Shown here: positions 26,591 to 35,235 of the stretch, in pieces
Position numbering within the stretch: the stretch's first letter is position 1
Layout of the letters: each line of letters opens with the position of its first letter
Source of the DNA: Roseobacter litoralis Och 149
GTDB lineage: Bacteria > Pseudomonadota > Alphaproteobacteria > Rhodobacterales > Rhodobacteraceae
Direction: 5' to 3'
Assembly (NCBI RefSeq): GCF_000154785.2
Contig: NC_015730.1
Location: 248,001-312,000 of the forward strand
Length of the DNA stretch: 64,000 bases
Program-made: the position numbers and the translations under genes
The notes under the pieces: generated by a model
Told to the model about the DNA's origin: nothing
Database searches by the model: none
What the model saw: only the letters and a program-made list of their open reading frames with translations

Positions 26591-26841
26591 GATGTTTAGA
26601 CCTTTCAGAAACGAAATTCGGAGCCGTTCTGAAACAACCCTACCGCGAAAAATTCGAGACGTAAAAGCAAAGCTGCTCTCAGGCATTGGGTTTTTCAGTT
26701 TCGATCCACGTCGGCGTGTCGGATGGCGGGCCAGACCCCAGATCACTTTGGCAACGAATTGGAATTGGACACACTTGCTTGATTTGAATGGACTCAGCAT
26801 TGAGAGGGCGCTCTGAAAACGAGCCGAAAAGGTTGTTCGTA

Positions 26842-28290
26842 CTACTGCTCATCCATTTCAAAAAACCAACCCGCGATTTTTCGACCCAGTTTCAGTAGCC
26901 ATGTGGCTCGTTTTTCATGCTTTTGCCCTTTGTCGATTCCTTGCCCAAGTGTGGTAAGCCAATTAACCAAGCGCGCGCGCCAAACTTTCGGCGGCTTATC
27001 TTCATTGACGACGGTTTCCACAGCGTCGCTCAACTGTCTAAACGCATCTTCTGTGAGGTCCTTTTTCATAGCTTCAGGAACTGCTTTGAGGTCTTCCTTT
27101 TCAGACGGGGTTGGCATGCGGCGTGTTTCGAGGGCTGCCAGCTTTGCAATGCGATCCCTGATGAGCGTATCTTGCGCGCAGAGCTCCTCCACCGACGTAT
27201 ACAAAACATTTTGTAATCCGATAAGCGCGGCGTCGTCGGGGTAAACATCGCCAATGTTACGTTGAAGAGCCATGCAGGCATTCCAGAAGCATGTTGCGAC
27301 CACGCTTGCTTGGCCGCGATATGTCGTGCACGCGCTCCTGATCAAAATCGTTTCGCCGGAGGTTTCAGATAATCCGTTTCCTGCGCTCAGCGCGGCCACG
27401 AGGTTGATCTCCACTTGGGAAATCGCAAAACTCATAGGCTCTTCCGGAACCGCGACGTCATCTTCTACGTCCCACAGGCCGTCAGAATTGAGTACCAATC
27501 TGGGGCCGACGTTGGTTTTGTAAGACTGGATTATCTCAGCGATCCGACCCGCTACCACTATCTGCCCGGCCTTCCATTCAGCATCCGTGATTTCCAGAGC
27601 GATCCGGTGCGTCAAGTCCCATGGCATCGGGGTGCCGTTCAGGATGGCCTCGTACCACTCGACCCAGAAGGACCAGTCGGCATCATCGGCGTCCCATTGC
27701 GCCTTAAGCGTTTCCCATCCGGTTTTCAGGCCGTCTGGTTGAGCGACTTTTGGCCAGAGCGCCTCCCAATTACCTGGTAAATTTGAGTCGAAAGTGGCGG
27801 TGGAGCGGACGGCTGCGGAAGCTGCGGCAGCGGTGCTGGCAGCGGAGAACTCGACGGCGGAATTGATGGCAGCTACGTCGGTGGCGGAGAAGGCGACGGA
27901 AGCGCCAGTCGTGGCGGCGGTGGAATTGGTGGCAGAGCGGGTGGCAGCGCGGGTGGCAGCGACGGTGGAGCGAGCGACAGGAGGGGCGCCAGAGAAGGCG
28001 GCGCCGGCGAAGAAGGCGTTAGCGGCAGCGTTTGCCAACCCGTGTAACTCTGCGGCTGGACAGGTTGCTGTAGCCGCAGAGACGAGCGCCGATCGCAAGG
28101 TCAAAACAGCAAGCCCGTTGGACGTCGCTTCTTCCCAGCTTCCTAGCCCGGGCAGCGCGCGCAAGGCACAGCGCGCGGCGAACCAAACCTGCGTCTGGTG
28201 GTCCTGCGTGTCCAGCCACGCTTGTGCGCTTTGCTGATCCGTTATCTCTACCTTCTGATCCACCTTGACCGCCCCCCCAAACCACACCAT
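26842..28290 (-). CDS. Uncharacterised protein with Ala/Ser/Thr-rich low-complexity segment
   Basis: 482 residues, no function known to me. Residues about 1-85 contain a [20 protein letters not shown] helix. Residues about 88-168 are a degenerate Ala/Ser/Thr-rich tract without charge balance. Residues about 170-240 carry a Trp-rich motif, [13 protein letters not shown] with [11 protein letters not shown] after it, seen in scattered bacterial proteins that also have Ala-rich repeats. The C-terminus has a helical segment rich in Lys and Glu and an amphipathic end ([13 protein letters not shown]), possibly membrane-touching. The ATG at 28290 is only 11 bases from the divergent lepA start; GTG 28266 is an alternative. 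Confidence 0.7.
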   Translation of the reverse strand: MVWFGGAVKVDQKVEITDQQSAQAWLDTQDHQTQVWFAARCALRALPGLGSWEEATSNGLAVLTLRSALVSAATATCPAAELHGLANAAANAFFAGAAFSGAPPVARSTVAATRAATRSATNSTAATTGASVAFSATDVAAINSAVEFSAASTAAAASAAVRSTATFDSNLPGNWEALWPKVAQPDGLKTGWETLKAQWDADDADWSFWVEWYEAILNGTPMPWDLTHRIALEITDAEWKAGQIVVAGRIAEIIQSYKTNVGPRLVLNSDGLWDVEDDVAVPEEPMSFAISQVEINLVAALSAGNGLSETSGETILIRSACTTYRGQASVVATCFWNACMALQRNIGDVYPDDAALIGLQNVLYTSVEELCAQDTLIRDRIAKLAALETRRMPTPSEKEDLKAVPEAMKKDLTEDAFRQLSDAVETVVNEDKPPKVWRARLVNWLTTLGQGIDKGQKHEKRATWLLKLGRKIAGWFFEMDEQ

Positions 28291-28301
28291 ATCCCATTAC
28301 C

Positions 28302-30101
28302 ATGACACCGCTTTCACATATCCGCAATTTCTCCATCGTGGCGCATATTGACCACGGGAAATCCACGCTGGCCGACAGGCTCATTCAGTCCACCAATACC
28401 GTGGCGGATCGGGATATGAAGGAGCAGATGCTCGACAGCATGGACATCGAGCGCGAGCGCGGCATCACCATCAAGGCGCAGACCGTGCGGATCAATTACA
28501 CCGCCCAGAATGGTGAGGAATATGTCCTCAACCTGATCGACACGCCGGGCCACGTGGATTTCGCCTATGAGGTCAGCCGCTCCATGCGCGCGGTTGAGGG
28601 GTCGCTGCTGGTCGTGGACAGCACCCAGGGCGTCGAAGCGCAGACGCTCGCCAATGTCTATCACGCCATCGACGCGGATCATGAAATCGTGCCCGTGCTC
28701 AACAAGATCGACCTGCCTGCGTCCGATTGTGACCGCGTGGCCGAACAGATCGAAGACGTGATCGGCATTGATGCCTCCGGTGCCATTCAGGTGTCTGCCA
28801 AGACCGGGCAGGGCATCATGGAGACGCTGGAAAGCATCGTGCAGAACCTGCCCGCGCCCAAAGGCACCCGCGATGCGCCGCTCAAGGCGATGCTGGTGGA
28901 TTCGTGGTATGACAGCTACCTCGGGGTGATCGTTCTGGTGCGCATCATGGACGGTGTGCTGAAAAAGGGCGACCGCATCCGCATGTTGTCCAACAATTCC
29001 ACCCATGGCGTGGACCGCATCGGCGTGTTCCGCCCCGCCATGACCGAGATCGACGAATTGGGTCCGGGCGAAATCGGGTTTCTGACCGCGTCCATCAAGC
29101 AGGTGCGCGACACCCGCGTGGGCGATACGATCACGCATGAGAAAAAGGGCACGACCGACGCGCTGCCGGGCTTCAAACCGGCGCAGCCCGTGGTGTTCTG
29201 TGGTCTTTTCCCGGTGGACAGCTCCGAGTTCGAGGAGTTGCGCGACAGTATCGAGAAACTCGCGCTGAATGACGCGTCCTTTTCCTATGAGATGGAGACA
29301 TCGGCCGCCCTTGGGTTCGGGTTCCGCTGTGGCTTTCTGGGGTTGTTGCACCTAGAAGTCATCCGCGACCGGATCGAACGTGAATATGACATCGAACTGA
29401 TCACTACCGCGCCCTCGGTCATCTACCATGTGTATATGAAAGATGGCTCTATGATCGAGCTGCACAACCCCGCCGACATGCCCGACCTCACGCTGGTCGA
29501 TCATCTGGAGGAGCCGCGGATCAAGGCGACGATCCTTGTGCCCGACGACTACCTTGGCGATGTGCTGAAGCTGTGTCAGGACCGCCGCGGCATCCAGCAA
29601 GACCTGACCTATGCAGGCTCGCGTGCGATGGTGGTCTATGATCTGCCGCTCAATGAGGTGGTGTTTGATTTCTACGACCGGCTCAAATCGGTGACCAAGG
29701 GCTATGCGTCCTTTGACTATGCGATGATCGGGTATCGCACGGACAGCCTTGTGAAAATGTCGATCCTCGTGAACGACGAACCGGTCGATGCGCTCTCCAC
29801 CATGGTGCACCGCGACCGGGCCGAGGGACGGGGCCGCGCGATGGTCGAAAAGCTCAAGGACCTGATCCCGCGCCACATGTTCAAAATCCCGATCCAAGCG
29901 GCGATTGGCGGCAAAGTCATCGCCCGCGAGACCCTCTCAGCAATGCGCAAGGACGTGACCGCCAAGTGTTACGGTGGGGATGCAACGCGCAAACGCAAGC
30001 TGCTGGACAAGCAGAAGGCGGGGAAGAAGAAGATGCGTCAGTTCGGGAAAGTGGATATTCCACAGGAAGCGTTTATCAGCGCTCTCAAGATGGACGGCTA
30101 A
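28302..30101 (+). CDS. lepA: Elongation factor 4 (back-translocating GTPase)
   Basis: 599-residue ribosome-associated GTPase, normal LepA length. It starts [20 protein letters not shown], with G1 [10 protein letters not shown]2 region [11 protein letters not shown]3 DTPGHVDF, G4 NKIDLPASD and G5 SAKTG. It ends with the LepA-specific C-terminal domain ([20 protein letters not shown]). There is no recognisable Shine-Dalgarno in the 11 bases before the ATG, and it is divergent from the alanine-rich protein gene at that distance. The promoter must therefore lie inside the opposite gene, or the transcript is nearly leaderless. Confidence 0.97.
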   Translation: MTPLSHIRNFSIVAHIDHGKSTLADRLIQSTNTVADRDMKEQMLDSMDIERERGITIKAQTVRINYTAQNGEEYVLNLIDTPGHVDFAYEVSRSMRAVEGSLLVVDSTQGVEAQTLANVYHAIDADHEIVPVLNKIDLPASDCDRVAEQIEDVIGIDASGAIQVSAKTGQGIMETLESIVQNLPAPKGTRDAPLKAMLVDSWYDSYLGVIVLVRIMDGVLKKGDRIRMLSNNSTHGVDRIGVFRPAMTEIDELGPGEIGFLTASIKQVRDTRVGDTITHEKKGTTDALPGFKPAQPVVFCGLFPVDSSEFEELRDSIEKLALNDASFSYEMETSAALGFGFRCGFLGLLHLEVIRDRIEREYDIELITTAPSVIYHVYMKDGSMIELHNPADMPDLTLVDHLEEPRIKATILVPDDYLGDVLKLCQDRRGIQQDLTYAGSRAMVVYDLPLNEVVFDFYDRLKSVTKGYASFDYAMIGYRTDSLVKMSILVNDEPVDALSTMVHRDRAEGRGRAMVEKLKDLIPRHMFKIPIQAAIGGKVIARETLSAMRKDVTAKCYGGDATRKRKLLDKQKAGKKKMRQFGKVDIPQEAFISALKMDG

Positions 30102-30269
30102 AGCCGTTTAACAAGGCTTATATGAAAGACGGCGTGAGGCAGCGTACTGCGTAGCAATGCGCGTTTCCGCGCGTTGGACTTGTGGGATTAAACATGCAAT
30201 CGGGTACGCGAAACAGCGACTAGACAGAGCAGTAAGAAGTGACTGGGCGCAGTTTCCGTGCAAAACACC

Positions 30270-30301
30270 CGCCCGGCGATATCGGCGGTTGTAGCCGGGC
30301 G
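30270..30301 (-). terminator. Probable terminator of the HEPN-like gene
   Basis: CGCCCGGC and GCCGGGCG form an 8-bp stem; on the minus strand it is followed by GGTGTTTTGC, a weak U-rich tract. It lies 37 bases past the stop of the minus-strand gene at 30339. The rest of the gap between lepA and that gene (30102-30338) has no gene. Confidence 0.45.
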
Positions 30302-30338
30302 AGCAGAAAAACTGGTTCATGCTTTATCTATTGGTAAC

Positions 30339-30905
30339 TTACTTGGCCGACACAGGATGCTCCACCAAGGGCACAATCACCCTGTGCACATCGGTTGACA
30401 GTCCAGGCTTAATTTGCTCCAGCATTCCCAACAAAACCAAGTATATATCGTTAGCATCATTTAGCACTTCAGTTACCATTGCTTCGGTGATCGCAGTTCG
30501 CGTTTGCTCATAATTTGGCGATTTTTTTTTGCCTGTATTGCGTAGGTAGTCGACGCGAAGGAAACCCTCCGGAGAGCCAAAAAAAGCGCCGTGCGCAGCC
30601 AAATGCCTGTTGTCAACAAACCTGTCTATCCAATCTACGAGTTTTTCAAGGTCTTTGGCAAAACCATGATTGTTTTTTGCTTTATTGGTCCTGCGAAGTT
30701 TTTTAATCAATTCGCTGGTGCTTGTTTTTCTGTTTTTAGAGTATTTATTCAGCCAATTATCGTCAGGTGGAAAACAGCCTTCGAGACAAGTGATGACTGC
30801 GCATATTGCCAACTCAATGTGCGCGCAAGTTTGGAGGTATGCGCCAATTTGAAACAAGAAACGCGGGGGCAATAGTGTTTCTACAGCTAGCTTTTCGTTT
30901 TTCAT
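30339..30905 (-). CDS. Uncharacterised protein with HEPN-like R-x4-H motif
   Basis: About 188 residues from ATG 30905 (AAGG seven bases upstream); ATG 30932 is the alternative. Predicted mostly helical and cytoplasmic. Residues DNRHLAAHGAFF near 98-109 form an R-x4-H motif (Arg100-His105) in the style of HEPN-domain RNases and nucleotide-binding HEPN proteins, preceded by a basic region (KKLRRTNKAKNN). Base composition is visibly more AT-rich than its neighbours, with A/T-ending codons and runs such as TTTTTTTT near 30521-30528. Together with an adjacent nested palindrome this suggests acquisition by transfer. A defence or toxin role is possible but unproven; no antitoxin partner is visible. 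Confidence 0.6.
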   Translation of the reverse strand: MKNEKLAVETLLPPRFLFQIGAYLQTCAHIELAICAVITCLEGCFPPDDNWLNKYSKNRKTSTSELIKKLRRTNKAKNNHGFAKDLEKLVDWIDRFVDNRHLAAHGAFFGSPEGFLRVDYLRNTGKKKSPNYEQTRTAITEAMVTEVLNDANDIYLVLLGMLEQIKPGLSTDVHRVIVPLVEHPVSAK

Positions 30906-30990
30906 TGATGCCTTGCTCAGACGAATACTCATAAACAAACAGTGTGCTGCTTTTGAATTCAGTTGCAATACATCTCACCAAGTAACCCAA

Positions 30991-31072
30991 TGCAAATCCT
31001 CTGGATTTGCAGCGCCCGAACCGCCCCCACGGGGCGGGCGCTTCGCTTTTTCCCACCCCTCGGTTCGGGCGC
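30991..31072. repeat. Nested palindromic element
   Basis: Three perfect inverted repeats packed into 82 bases: TGCAAATCC-TCT-GGATTTGCA (30991-31011), an outer pair GCGCCCGAACCG / CGGTTCGGGCGC (31012-31023 and 31061-31072), and inside it CCGCCCC-CAC-GGGGCGG (31021-31037). The organisation resembles REP/MITE-type repetitive palindromes. It lies directly upstream of the AT-rich HEPN-like gene. Confidence 0.6.
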
Positions 31073-31164
31073 GTCGCCCTACTGGAAGCACGCCGCAGGT
31101 TGCACCCAAACACAAGATAGCTTGGTCGCAGTTTTAAGAACCACCCAACCCAACCACATCAACC

Positions 31165-31178
31165 TTGACACATATCAA
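31165..31178 (+). promoter_or_regulatory. FNR/FnrL-type box
   Basis: TTGAC-ACAT-ATCAA matches the FNR consensus TTGAT-N4-ATCAA at nine of ten positions and is embedded in a longer palindrome CCTTGA-N6-TCAAGG. It is centred about 66 bases before the ATG of the small membrane protein gene. TAGTCT at 31201-31206 is spaced like the -10 of a class II FNR promoter (site centred near -41.5). This predicts activation under low oxygen. Confidence 0.65.
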
Positions 31179-31237
31179 GGCAAACACCCGGCACCTGCGT
31201 TAGTCTTAATGCGAGTTTATCACAGGAGGCACCCTCG

Positions 31238-31417
31238 ATGTTACGCATTGCTCTCATTCTTTATTCCATCGTCGCAACCACTCTCGCGGGGACGGCTGTG
31301 ATTGCCGTGTTGACCATGGGTCTTACCGGTATGATGCCAATCGTGGTGGCGGCGGTTGCGGGCGCGGTTCTGGCGGCGCCGGCATCCTATATTCTGGCAG
31401 GTAAGATCGCAGGGTAG
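31238..31417 (+). CDS. Small two-helix membrane protein, putatively FnrL-regulated
   Basis: 59 residues beginning MLRIALILYSIVATTLAGTA; two hydrophobic helices (about 3-25 and 31-54) separated by a short Gly/Met turn, ending in a basic tail. Strong SD (CAGGAGG, nine bases before the ATG) supports translation. Proteins of this size and pattern in Rhodobacterales have, as I recall, been mis-named CTP synthetase; nothing here resembles that enzyme. An FNR-type box upstream suggests expression at low oxygen, so a role with respiratory or redox membrane complexes is possible (inference). Confidence 0.75.
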   Translation: MLRIALILYSIVATTLAGTAVIAVLTMGLTGMMPIVVAAVAGAVLAAPASYILAGKIAG

Positions 31418-31477
31418 TCCACCCGCACACAAAACGATTCGCCGCGCGTTTTACGCTGATCACGAAAGGGGATTTTC

Positions 31478-31792
31478 ATGGATGTTCAGGTTCACAAACA
31501 GACGCTTTTGAGCCGCCGCGCGTCTCTTGTGGGGGATTTGTCCGATATCGAACAAGCGCTGGATGCGCCCATGCCGCAAGACTGGGAAGACCGCGCCACT
31601 GAACGTCAGGGCGATGAAGTCCTCGAAGCCATGGGGCAGGTCGAGATGGCTGAACTCAGGCGCATTGACGCCGCACTGAGCCGCATTGACGACGGCACCT
31701 ATGGCACATGTCTGTCCTGCGGCGACCAGATTTCCGACGCGCGCCTCATGGCCGTGCCGGATGCGGCACTCTGCAGGAACTGTGCTAAATAG
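31478..31792 (+). CDS. TraR/DksA family C4 zinc-finger protein
   Basis: 104-residue short DksA/TraR-type protein that would enter the RNA polymerase secondary channel. An N-terminal coiled-coil (about 5-65) has the EDRATERQGDE tip region. The C-terminal zinc finger is C-x2-C-x17-C-x2-C (CLSCGDQ ... LCRNC, residues 77-101). All four cysteines are present. Shorter than DksA itself, so likely one of the accessory DksA-like proteins of alphaproteobacteria. It lies 60 bases after the small membrane protein gene and may share its FnrL-type promoter. Confidence 0.88.
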   Translation: MDVQVHKQTLLSRRASLVGDLSDIEQALDAPMPQDWEDRATERQGDEVLEAMGQVEMAELRRIDAALSRIDDGTYGTCLSCGDQISDARLMAVPDAALCRNCAK

Positions 31793-31834
31793 CAGCGCGC
31801 GCCGCAGGGGAAACTCCGGCGCGACGAGGTGTTC

Positions 31835-31951
31835 TTAGATCGCTTCGTCGAGCGCTTCGCCAGCGTTTTGTACGTCGCGGCCGATGCCTTTTGTGGTTTC
31901 ACAAGCAGCAAGTGCCAATACGAGGCTGAGGAGAACGGCAACTCTGATCAT
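31835..31951 (-). CDS. Entericidin A/B family small lipoprotein
   Basis: 38 residues: MIRVAVLLSLVLALAACETT, a lipobox LAAC at position 17, then KGIGRDVQNAGEALDEAI. This is the entericidin pattern (ETxKGxGxDVxxAGxA) of tiny cell-envelope lipoproteins, related to bacteriolytic entericidin B and its antidote in enterobacteria. It is convergent with the DksA-like gene. A single copy is seen, so whether it is toxin-like or antidote-like cannot be told. Confidence 0.8.
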   Translation of the reverse strand: MIRVAVLLSLVLALAACETTKGIGRDVQNAGEALDEAI

Positions 31952-32064
31952 GGGGAAGTCCTTTTTGAAGTCGTCATCAATAGACCCTCTATAGCCTATT
32001 GCGAATCGGGTTCACGCGAAAAAGTGATTTCCGTACCGCTTTTTGCGGAGTTTTTCCCATGGGG

Positions 32065-32196
32065 TCAGGAAATTACGCCATCCACCGCTTCGGGAATTTC
32101 ATTCAGCTGTTCCATTGCCTCCGGATCGGCGTCCTGATTGTGATCGCAGGCGGCGAGGCCCGCGACAGTAAACAGGCACAATACGAGCTTTTTCAT
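32065..32196 (-). CDS. Small acidic lipoprotein, unknown function
   Basis: 43 residues: MKKLVLCLFTVAGLAACDHN with lipobox LAAC at 17, then a short acidic tail (DADPEAMEQLNEIPEAVDG). Asp at +2 after the lipid-bearing Cys would favour inner-membrane retention by the enterobacterial rule. It lies upstream of and in line with the entericidin-like gene; the two may be co-expressed. No family recognised. Confidence 0.65.
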   Translation of the reverse strand: MKKLVLCLFTVAGLAACDHNQDADPEAMEQLNEIPEAVDGVIS

Positions 32197-32278
32197 CTGG
32201 TCGTCCTTTATTGCAATATCCGGTCAGATTACCCGGAAATGCGATCGGCGAAAGGTCAAAAATCGGTATGCGCCGGAG

Positions 32279-32758
32279 TCAGGGCGCGCGGTAGAAAAGG
32301 TATCGTTCCGGGTCAATTGTGTCCGGCCCGCTGATCTGTGTCAGCCCGATCAGCGGTTGCTGGCTGACCACCAGTCCGCCCGGCACCATCAGTGCTGCGA
32401 TCAGGGGCGAGAGCCGCGCGCCCTCCGCCACATCCAGATCCTTGACGCCAAAGCCGAAATCATAGTGTGCCAGCGCGCATTTTGCCCCCGTCTTTGCAAG
32501 GGTCGTGAGCATGTCATCCGCTTCGCCCTGCAGGAAGTTTTCCGCAGGGGGTACGCAGGACGGATGCGGTTGCAGCACCCGGTCAATCACCCAGATGCGC
32601 CGCTCGGGCAGGACCTCGCGCAGGTGATCATAGGTGCGACCGTTGCCCAAACCCAGTTCCAGCACATCACCGTCAATGCCCCGCACCTGCTCAGCGGCCC
32701 AGTTCAGACCGTCGATCTGCGCGCTTAGACGGCGGCGCATGGAGTCCAGTCGGCTCAT
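32279..32758 (-). CDS. Class I SAM-dependent methyltransferase-like protein
   Basis: 159 residues from ATG 32758, which overlaps the deacetylase stop (ATGA); the longer frame to 32845 is spurious. The SAM-binding motif I is VLELGLGNGRTYDHL near 30-44, with an acidic RRIWVIDRV strand after it. It lacks a long C-terminal substrate domain, so it is a minimal methyltransferase. A paralogue with the same MSRLD start and motif I is at 48799-49284. It is the last gene of the seven-gene glycan operon and may methylate the sugar product (inference). Confidence 0.75.
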   Translation of the reverse strand: MSRLDSMRRRLSAQIDGLNWAAEQVRGIDGDVLELGLGNGRTYDHLREVLPERRIWVIDRVLQPHPSCVPPAENFLQGEADDMLTTLAKTGAKCALAHYDFGFGVKDLDVAEGARLSPLIAALMVPGGLVVSQQPLIGLTQISGPDTIDPERYLFYRAP

Positions 32759-33516
32759 CTGTGTTTCTCCAGCAAGGGGGCGATGGGTTGTGGCAGCGCG
32801 CCACCATCCAAAAGCTCTGATACAAACTGCTGGGTGAAGTCCCACACATCCGCAGTATGCACAAGATGATGCGTCAGATAGCCCAAGGGTTCAGACGAAT
32901 CCGACTGCCCATCCGCGCGCGCGGCAAGTACTTCAACCGTTTGTGCCACGAGCGTTGCGGGGTCTTTGAGGCCGCGCGTGTCGCGCCAGTCGATGGGGTC
33001 AATATGGGTGTTGATCTGCATCAGGCCATCGGCGGCACAGACGGTTTGTCGTGGCGTAAAGGTCGACAGGCCTGCATAGCCTGCATCGGCAAGCGGCGCG
33101 AGGTAGGACGGATTGATCCGGTTCCACGGCGGTACAAAGACCGGGACCATCCCGGTGCCAAAGAGCTGCCGCATCTGATCAAGCCCGCGTTGGAGTTCGG
33201 CGATGGCCCCGCTGCGCATTGCGCCGAATTCCGCTTTTTTCTGACCGCTCGGGGCATGGTTCTTGTGTTGCCAGCCATGAACGATCGGCACGAGGTGATC
33301 CGACCTTTTGGCATGTTGAGCCAGTGAGGCTTCGGCCAATGCCGGGATGATCGCAAGATGCACGGGCACGTTCAGCGCGTCAGCGGTAGTTTCAAGTTGA
33401 TCAAGCGCCGCAGTTGGTTTCGTGGCATCGTCATCACGCCACCAGAAGTGCAGGGCCATCCCGCGGGCCCTATGGCGCGCCAATTCACGGCGCAGCGGGG
33501 TCCAGTCAACCTGCAT
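32755..33516 (-). CDS. Polysaccharide deacetylase (NodB/CE4-like) family protein
   Basis: 253 residues from ATG 33516, which overlaps the upstream glycosyltransferase end by 11 bases. CE4-like features: HFWWRDDDATKPT near 23-35 (motif 1 Asp-Asp), VHLAIIPA, and HGWQHKNHAP near 80-89 (motif 2 His residues, divergent from the usual H-S/T-x2-H). PVFVPPWNRINP near 120-131 corresponds to motif 3 (R-x-P-W region). No signal peptide, so it would act in the cytoplasm on an intermediate, as for lipid- or nucleotide-linked sugars. Substrate unknown. Confidence 0.78.
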   Translation of the reverse strand: MQVDWTPLRRELARHRARGMALHFWWRDDDATKPTAALDQLETTADALNVPVHLAIIPALAEASLAQHAKRSDHLVPIVHGWQHKNHAPSGQKKAEFGAMRSGAIAELQRGLDQMRQLFGTGMVPVFVPPWNRINPSYLAPLADAGYAGLSTFTPRQTVCAADGLMQINTHIDPIDWRDTRGLKDPATLVAQTVEVLAARADGQSDSSEPLGYLTHHLVHTADVWDFTQQFVSELLDGGALPQPIAPLLEKHR

Positions 33517-34654
33517 GGCTCGGTGCCTTAACAAGCGTTTCGAGCAGTTCAACCGTGCGGTTTGCCCCATCGAGGCCCTGCGTTTGCGGATCCCGTCGGA
33601 GGTCTTGCACGACAGAATACACGGTGTTCAAAAGTGTCTCGGGTTGCAGGTCCACAGAGTTCACAACGCGTATGCCCGCTATTTTAGCAAGTGCCGAGGC
33701 GCGCAGGGATTGCTCCACCTCGCCGCCCGCATCAAAGGGGACGAAAACCGCGGGCGTTCCGGCCTGCAGTATATCGAGCGCCGTGTTGTAGCCGCACATC
33801 GACACGGAGGCTTTTGCGCGGTGCAGCATCTGGCGAAAATCCGGTCGGGCGGGTTCGATGGTAGCATTTGCCGGGCAAAGTTCTTTCAGTGCCGCGCATT
33901 TTGCCGGTGCATCCGCGCCACCGACCAAAACACGCCAATGCAGATCGCCGTCCAGTTTCGCAGCGCCCAGGGCAGCAGAATAAAGCGCATCGCCAACGGC
34001 CCCACCGCCAGCGCTGACGAGTACTTCGCCTTGTCCCAATGCATCAGGGTGCATGGGGGCGGGCGGGTTTGCGACAAATCCGCTGTATCTGAGTTTTTCC
34101 GAAATATCTTCGGTGACGGGCCAGCTTGCCGCCAGCGGTGTCACATCGGGATCGGAATGCACGATGATTGCGTCGTAAAACTCTGCGATGATGTCACGGA
34201 CGCGTGCCGCTTTGGATGGTTTGGAAGGCGGCGCCAGAATATCACGGATCGAGCAGCAAATGCGCGGCGGGTTTTTGCGTGCTATGGCCGTTTTGAGCAG
34301 CGCCAGAAACTCATCGCTCAAACTGCGCCGGCCAAAGGGGAACAATTCGGTGACAAGCACATCCGGGGCGGCCTCTTCAAATGTGCTCAGGAGCTTGTCG
34401 CGACGATCCCGCATCAGCGTTTCAGGCGCGACATCCCCTTTGTCATCAAGCAGGCGCGTGAAGTTCACGCCATCGGATCTCAGGGCGGGCAATTGCACCA
34501 GCGTAATACCGTCATGAGACAGGTGAGGCACGGGCATGCCGCCGGAGACCAGCGTCACCTCATGCCCTGCCTTCAGATGTGCGCGGGCCAGCACCAATGT
34601 GCGCGACAAATGTCCCGATCCAAGCAGGTGCGTCACCACAAAGAACACTCTCAC
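33506..34654 (-). CDS. Glycosyltransferase, MurG/GT28-like
   Basis: 382-residue GT-B fold protein. The N-terminal MRVFFVVTHLLGSGHLSRTL is the Gly-rich acceptor-side loop of GT28-like enzymes; the C-terminal half has LVSAGGGAVGDALYSAAL and MCGYNTALDILQAGTPAVFV near 280-300, the nucleotide-sugar binding region. Same subfamily style as the gene at 37549-38781. No membrane segment, so it acts at the cytoplasmic face. Four-base overlap with the upstream phosphatase gene. Donor and acceptor unknown. Confidence 0.82.
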   Translation of the reverse strand: MRVFFVVTHLLGSGHLSRTLVLARAHLKAGHEVTLVSGGMPVPHLSHDGITLVQLPALRSDGVNFTRLLDDKGDVAPETLMRDRRDKLLSTFEEAAPDVLVTELFPFGRRSLSDEFLALLKTAIARKNPPRICCSIRDILAPPSKPSKAARVRDIIAEFYDAIIVHSDPDVTPLAASWPVTEDISEKLRYSGFVANPPAPMHPDALGQGEVLVSAGGGAVGDALYSAALGAAKLDGDLHWRVLVGGADAPAKCAALKELCPANATIEPARPDFRQMLHRAKASVSMCGYNTALDILQAGTPAVFVPFDAGGEVEQSLRASALAKIAGIRVVNSVDLQPETLLNTVYSVVQDLRRDPQTQGLDGANRTVELLETLVKAPSHAG

Positions 34655-35235
34655 CGGGTGCGCGCCTCAAGGCGAACAGGATCGCCTGCAACCGTCCAGC
34701 CCGCGTCAGAGATGTTCAGGATAAACAGGCGGTCCCGTTTGATGCGGAAAGGGGCGGCACCGTCAAAGTTCCAGCCCGTGGCCTTGGCCATCAACACGCG
34801 CATGATCCCGATGTGACAGACGGCGACCGTGTCCGTGGCAAGGCTGTTGACCCATGGGGTCAGTCGCGCGCTCACATCTGCCGGGCTTTCCCCGCCGGGG
34901 GGGCGATACTCCCAGCCCCAGTCTTCGATATGGCGGTAATCTGTGTCGGGATCGGCCAGCAACGCCTCCCCGCGCTTTCCTTCCCACGCACCCCAGTCCA
35001 TTTCCATCAGCGCAGGTATCGTGATCGGGGTTTTGCCGCTGATCAGTTCTGCGGTTTTCACGGCGCGCATCAGCGGGCTGGATACAAGCGCCGCATCGTA
35101 CCACGGCTTCGGCAGGACGCGCGTGGCAAGCCCGGCACGCGCCTCCGGGTCCAGCGGGATGTCCGTGCGCCCCTGAATGCGACCCTTACGGTTCCATTCG
35201 GTGTGGCCGTGGCGAATGAGGGCGAGCCTGATCAT
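34651..35235 (-). CDS. Histidine phosphatase family protein
   Basis: 194-residue phosphoglycerate-mutase-like phosphatase with the canonical RHG box (LALIRHGHTEWNRKGRIQGR near 4-23), second Arg in SSPLMRAVKTAE near 53, acidic MDWGAWEGKRGE near 80, and distal His in AVCHIGIMRV near 137. Unlike the one at 15637-16200 its active site is complete. Embedded with four-base overlaps between glycosyltransferase genes, so it probably removes phosphate from a sugar or lipid intermediate of that pathway. Confidence 0.88.
   Translation of the reverse strand: MIRLALIRHGHTEWNRKGRIQGRTDIPLDPEARAGLATRVLPKPWYDAALVSSPLMRAVKTAELISGKTPITIPALMEMDWGAWEGKRGEALLADPDTDYRHIEDWGWEYRPPGGESPADVSARLTPWVNSLATDTVAVCHIGIMRVLMAKATGWNFDGAAPFRIKRDRLFILNISDAGWTVAGDPVRLEARTR

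Noticed and set aside
28314..29351. 345-residue open frame opposite lepA
   Set aside because: lepA is unmistakable on the other strand; this frame shows no homologous motif.
31238..31417. Name CTP synthetase carried by similar 60-residue proteins
   Set aside because: A two-helix membrane microprotein cannot be CTP synthase, which is about 540 residues with a glutaminase domain.
33422..34816. 464-residue open frame on the plus strand
   Set aside because: Antisense to the glycosyltransferase operon, whose genes have clear motifs and overlapping starts/stops; composition is Arg/His/Cys-rich shadow.
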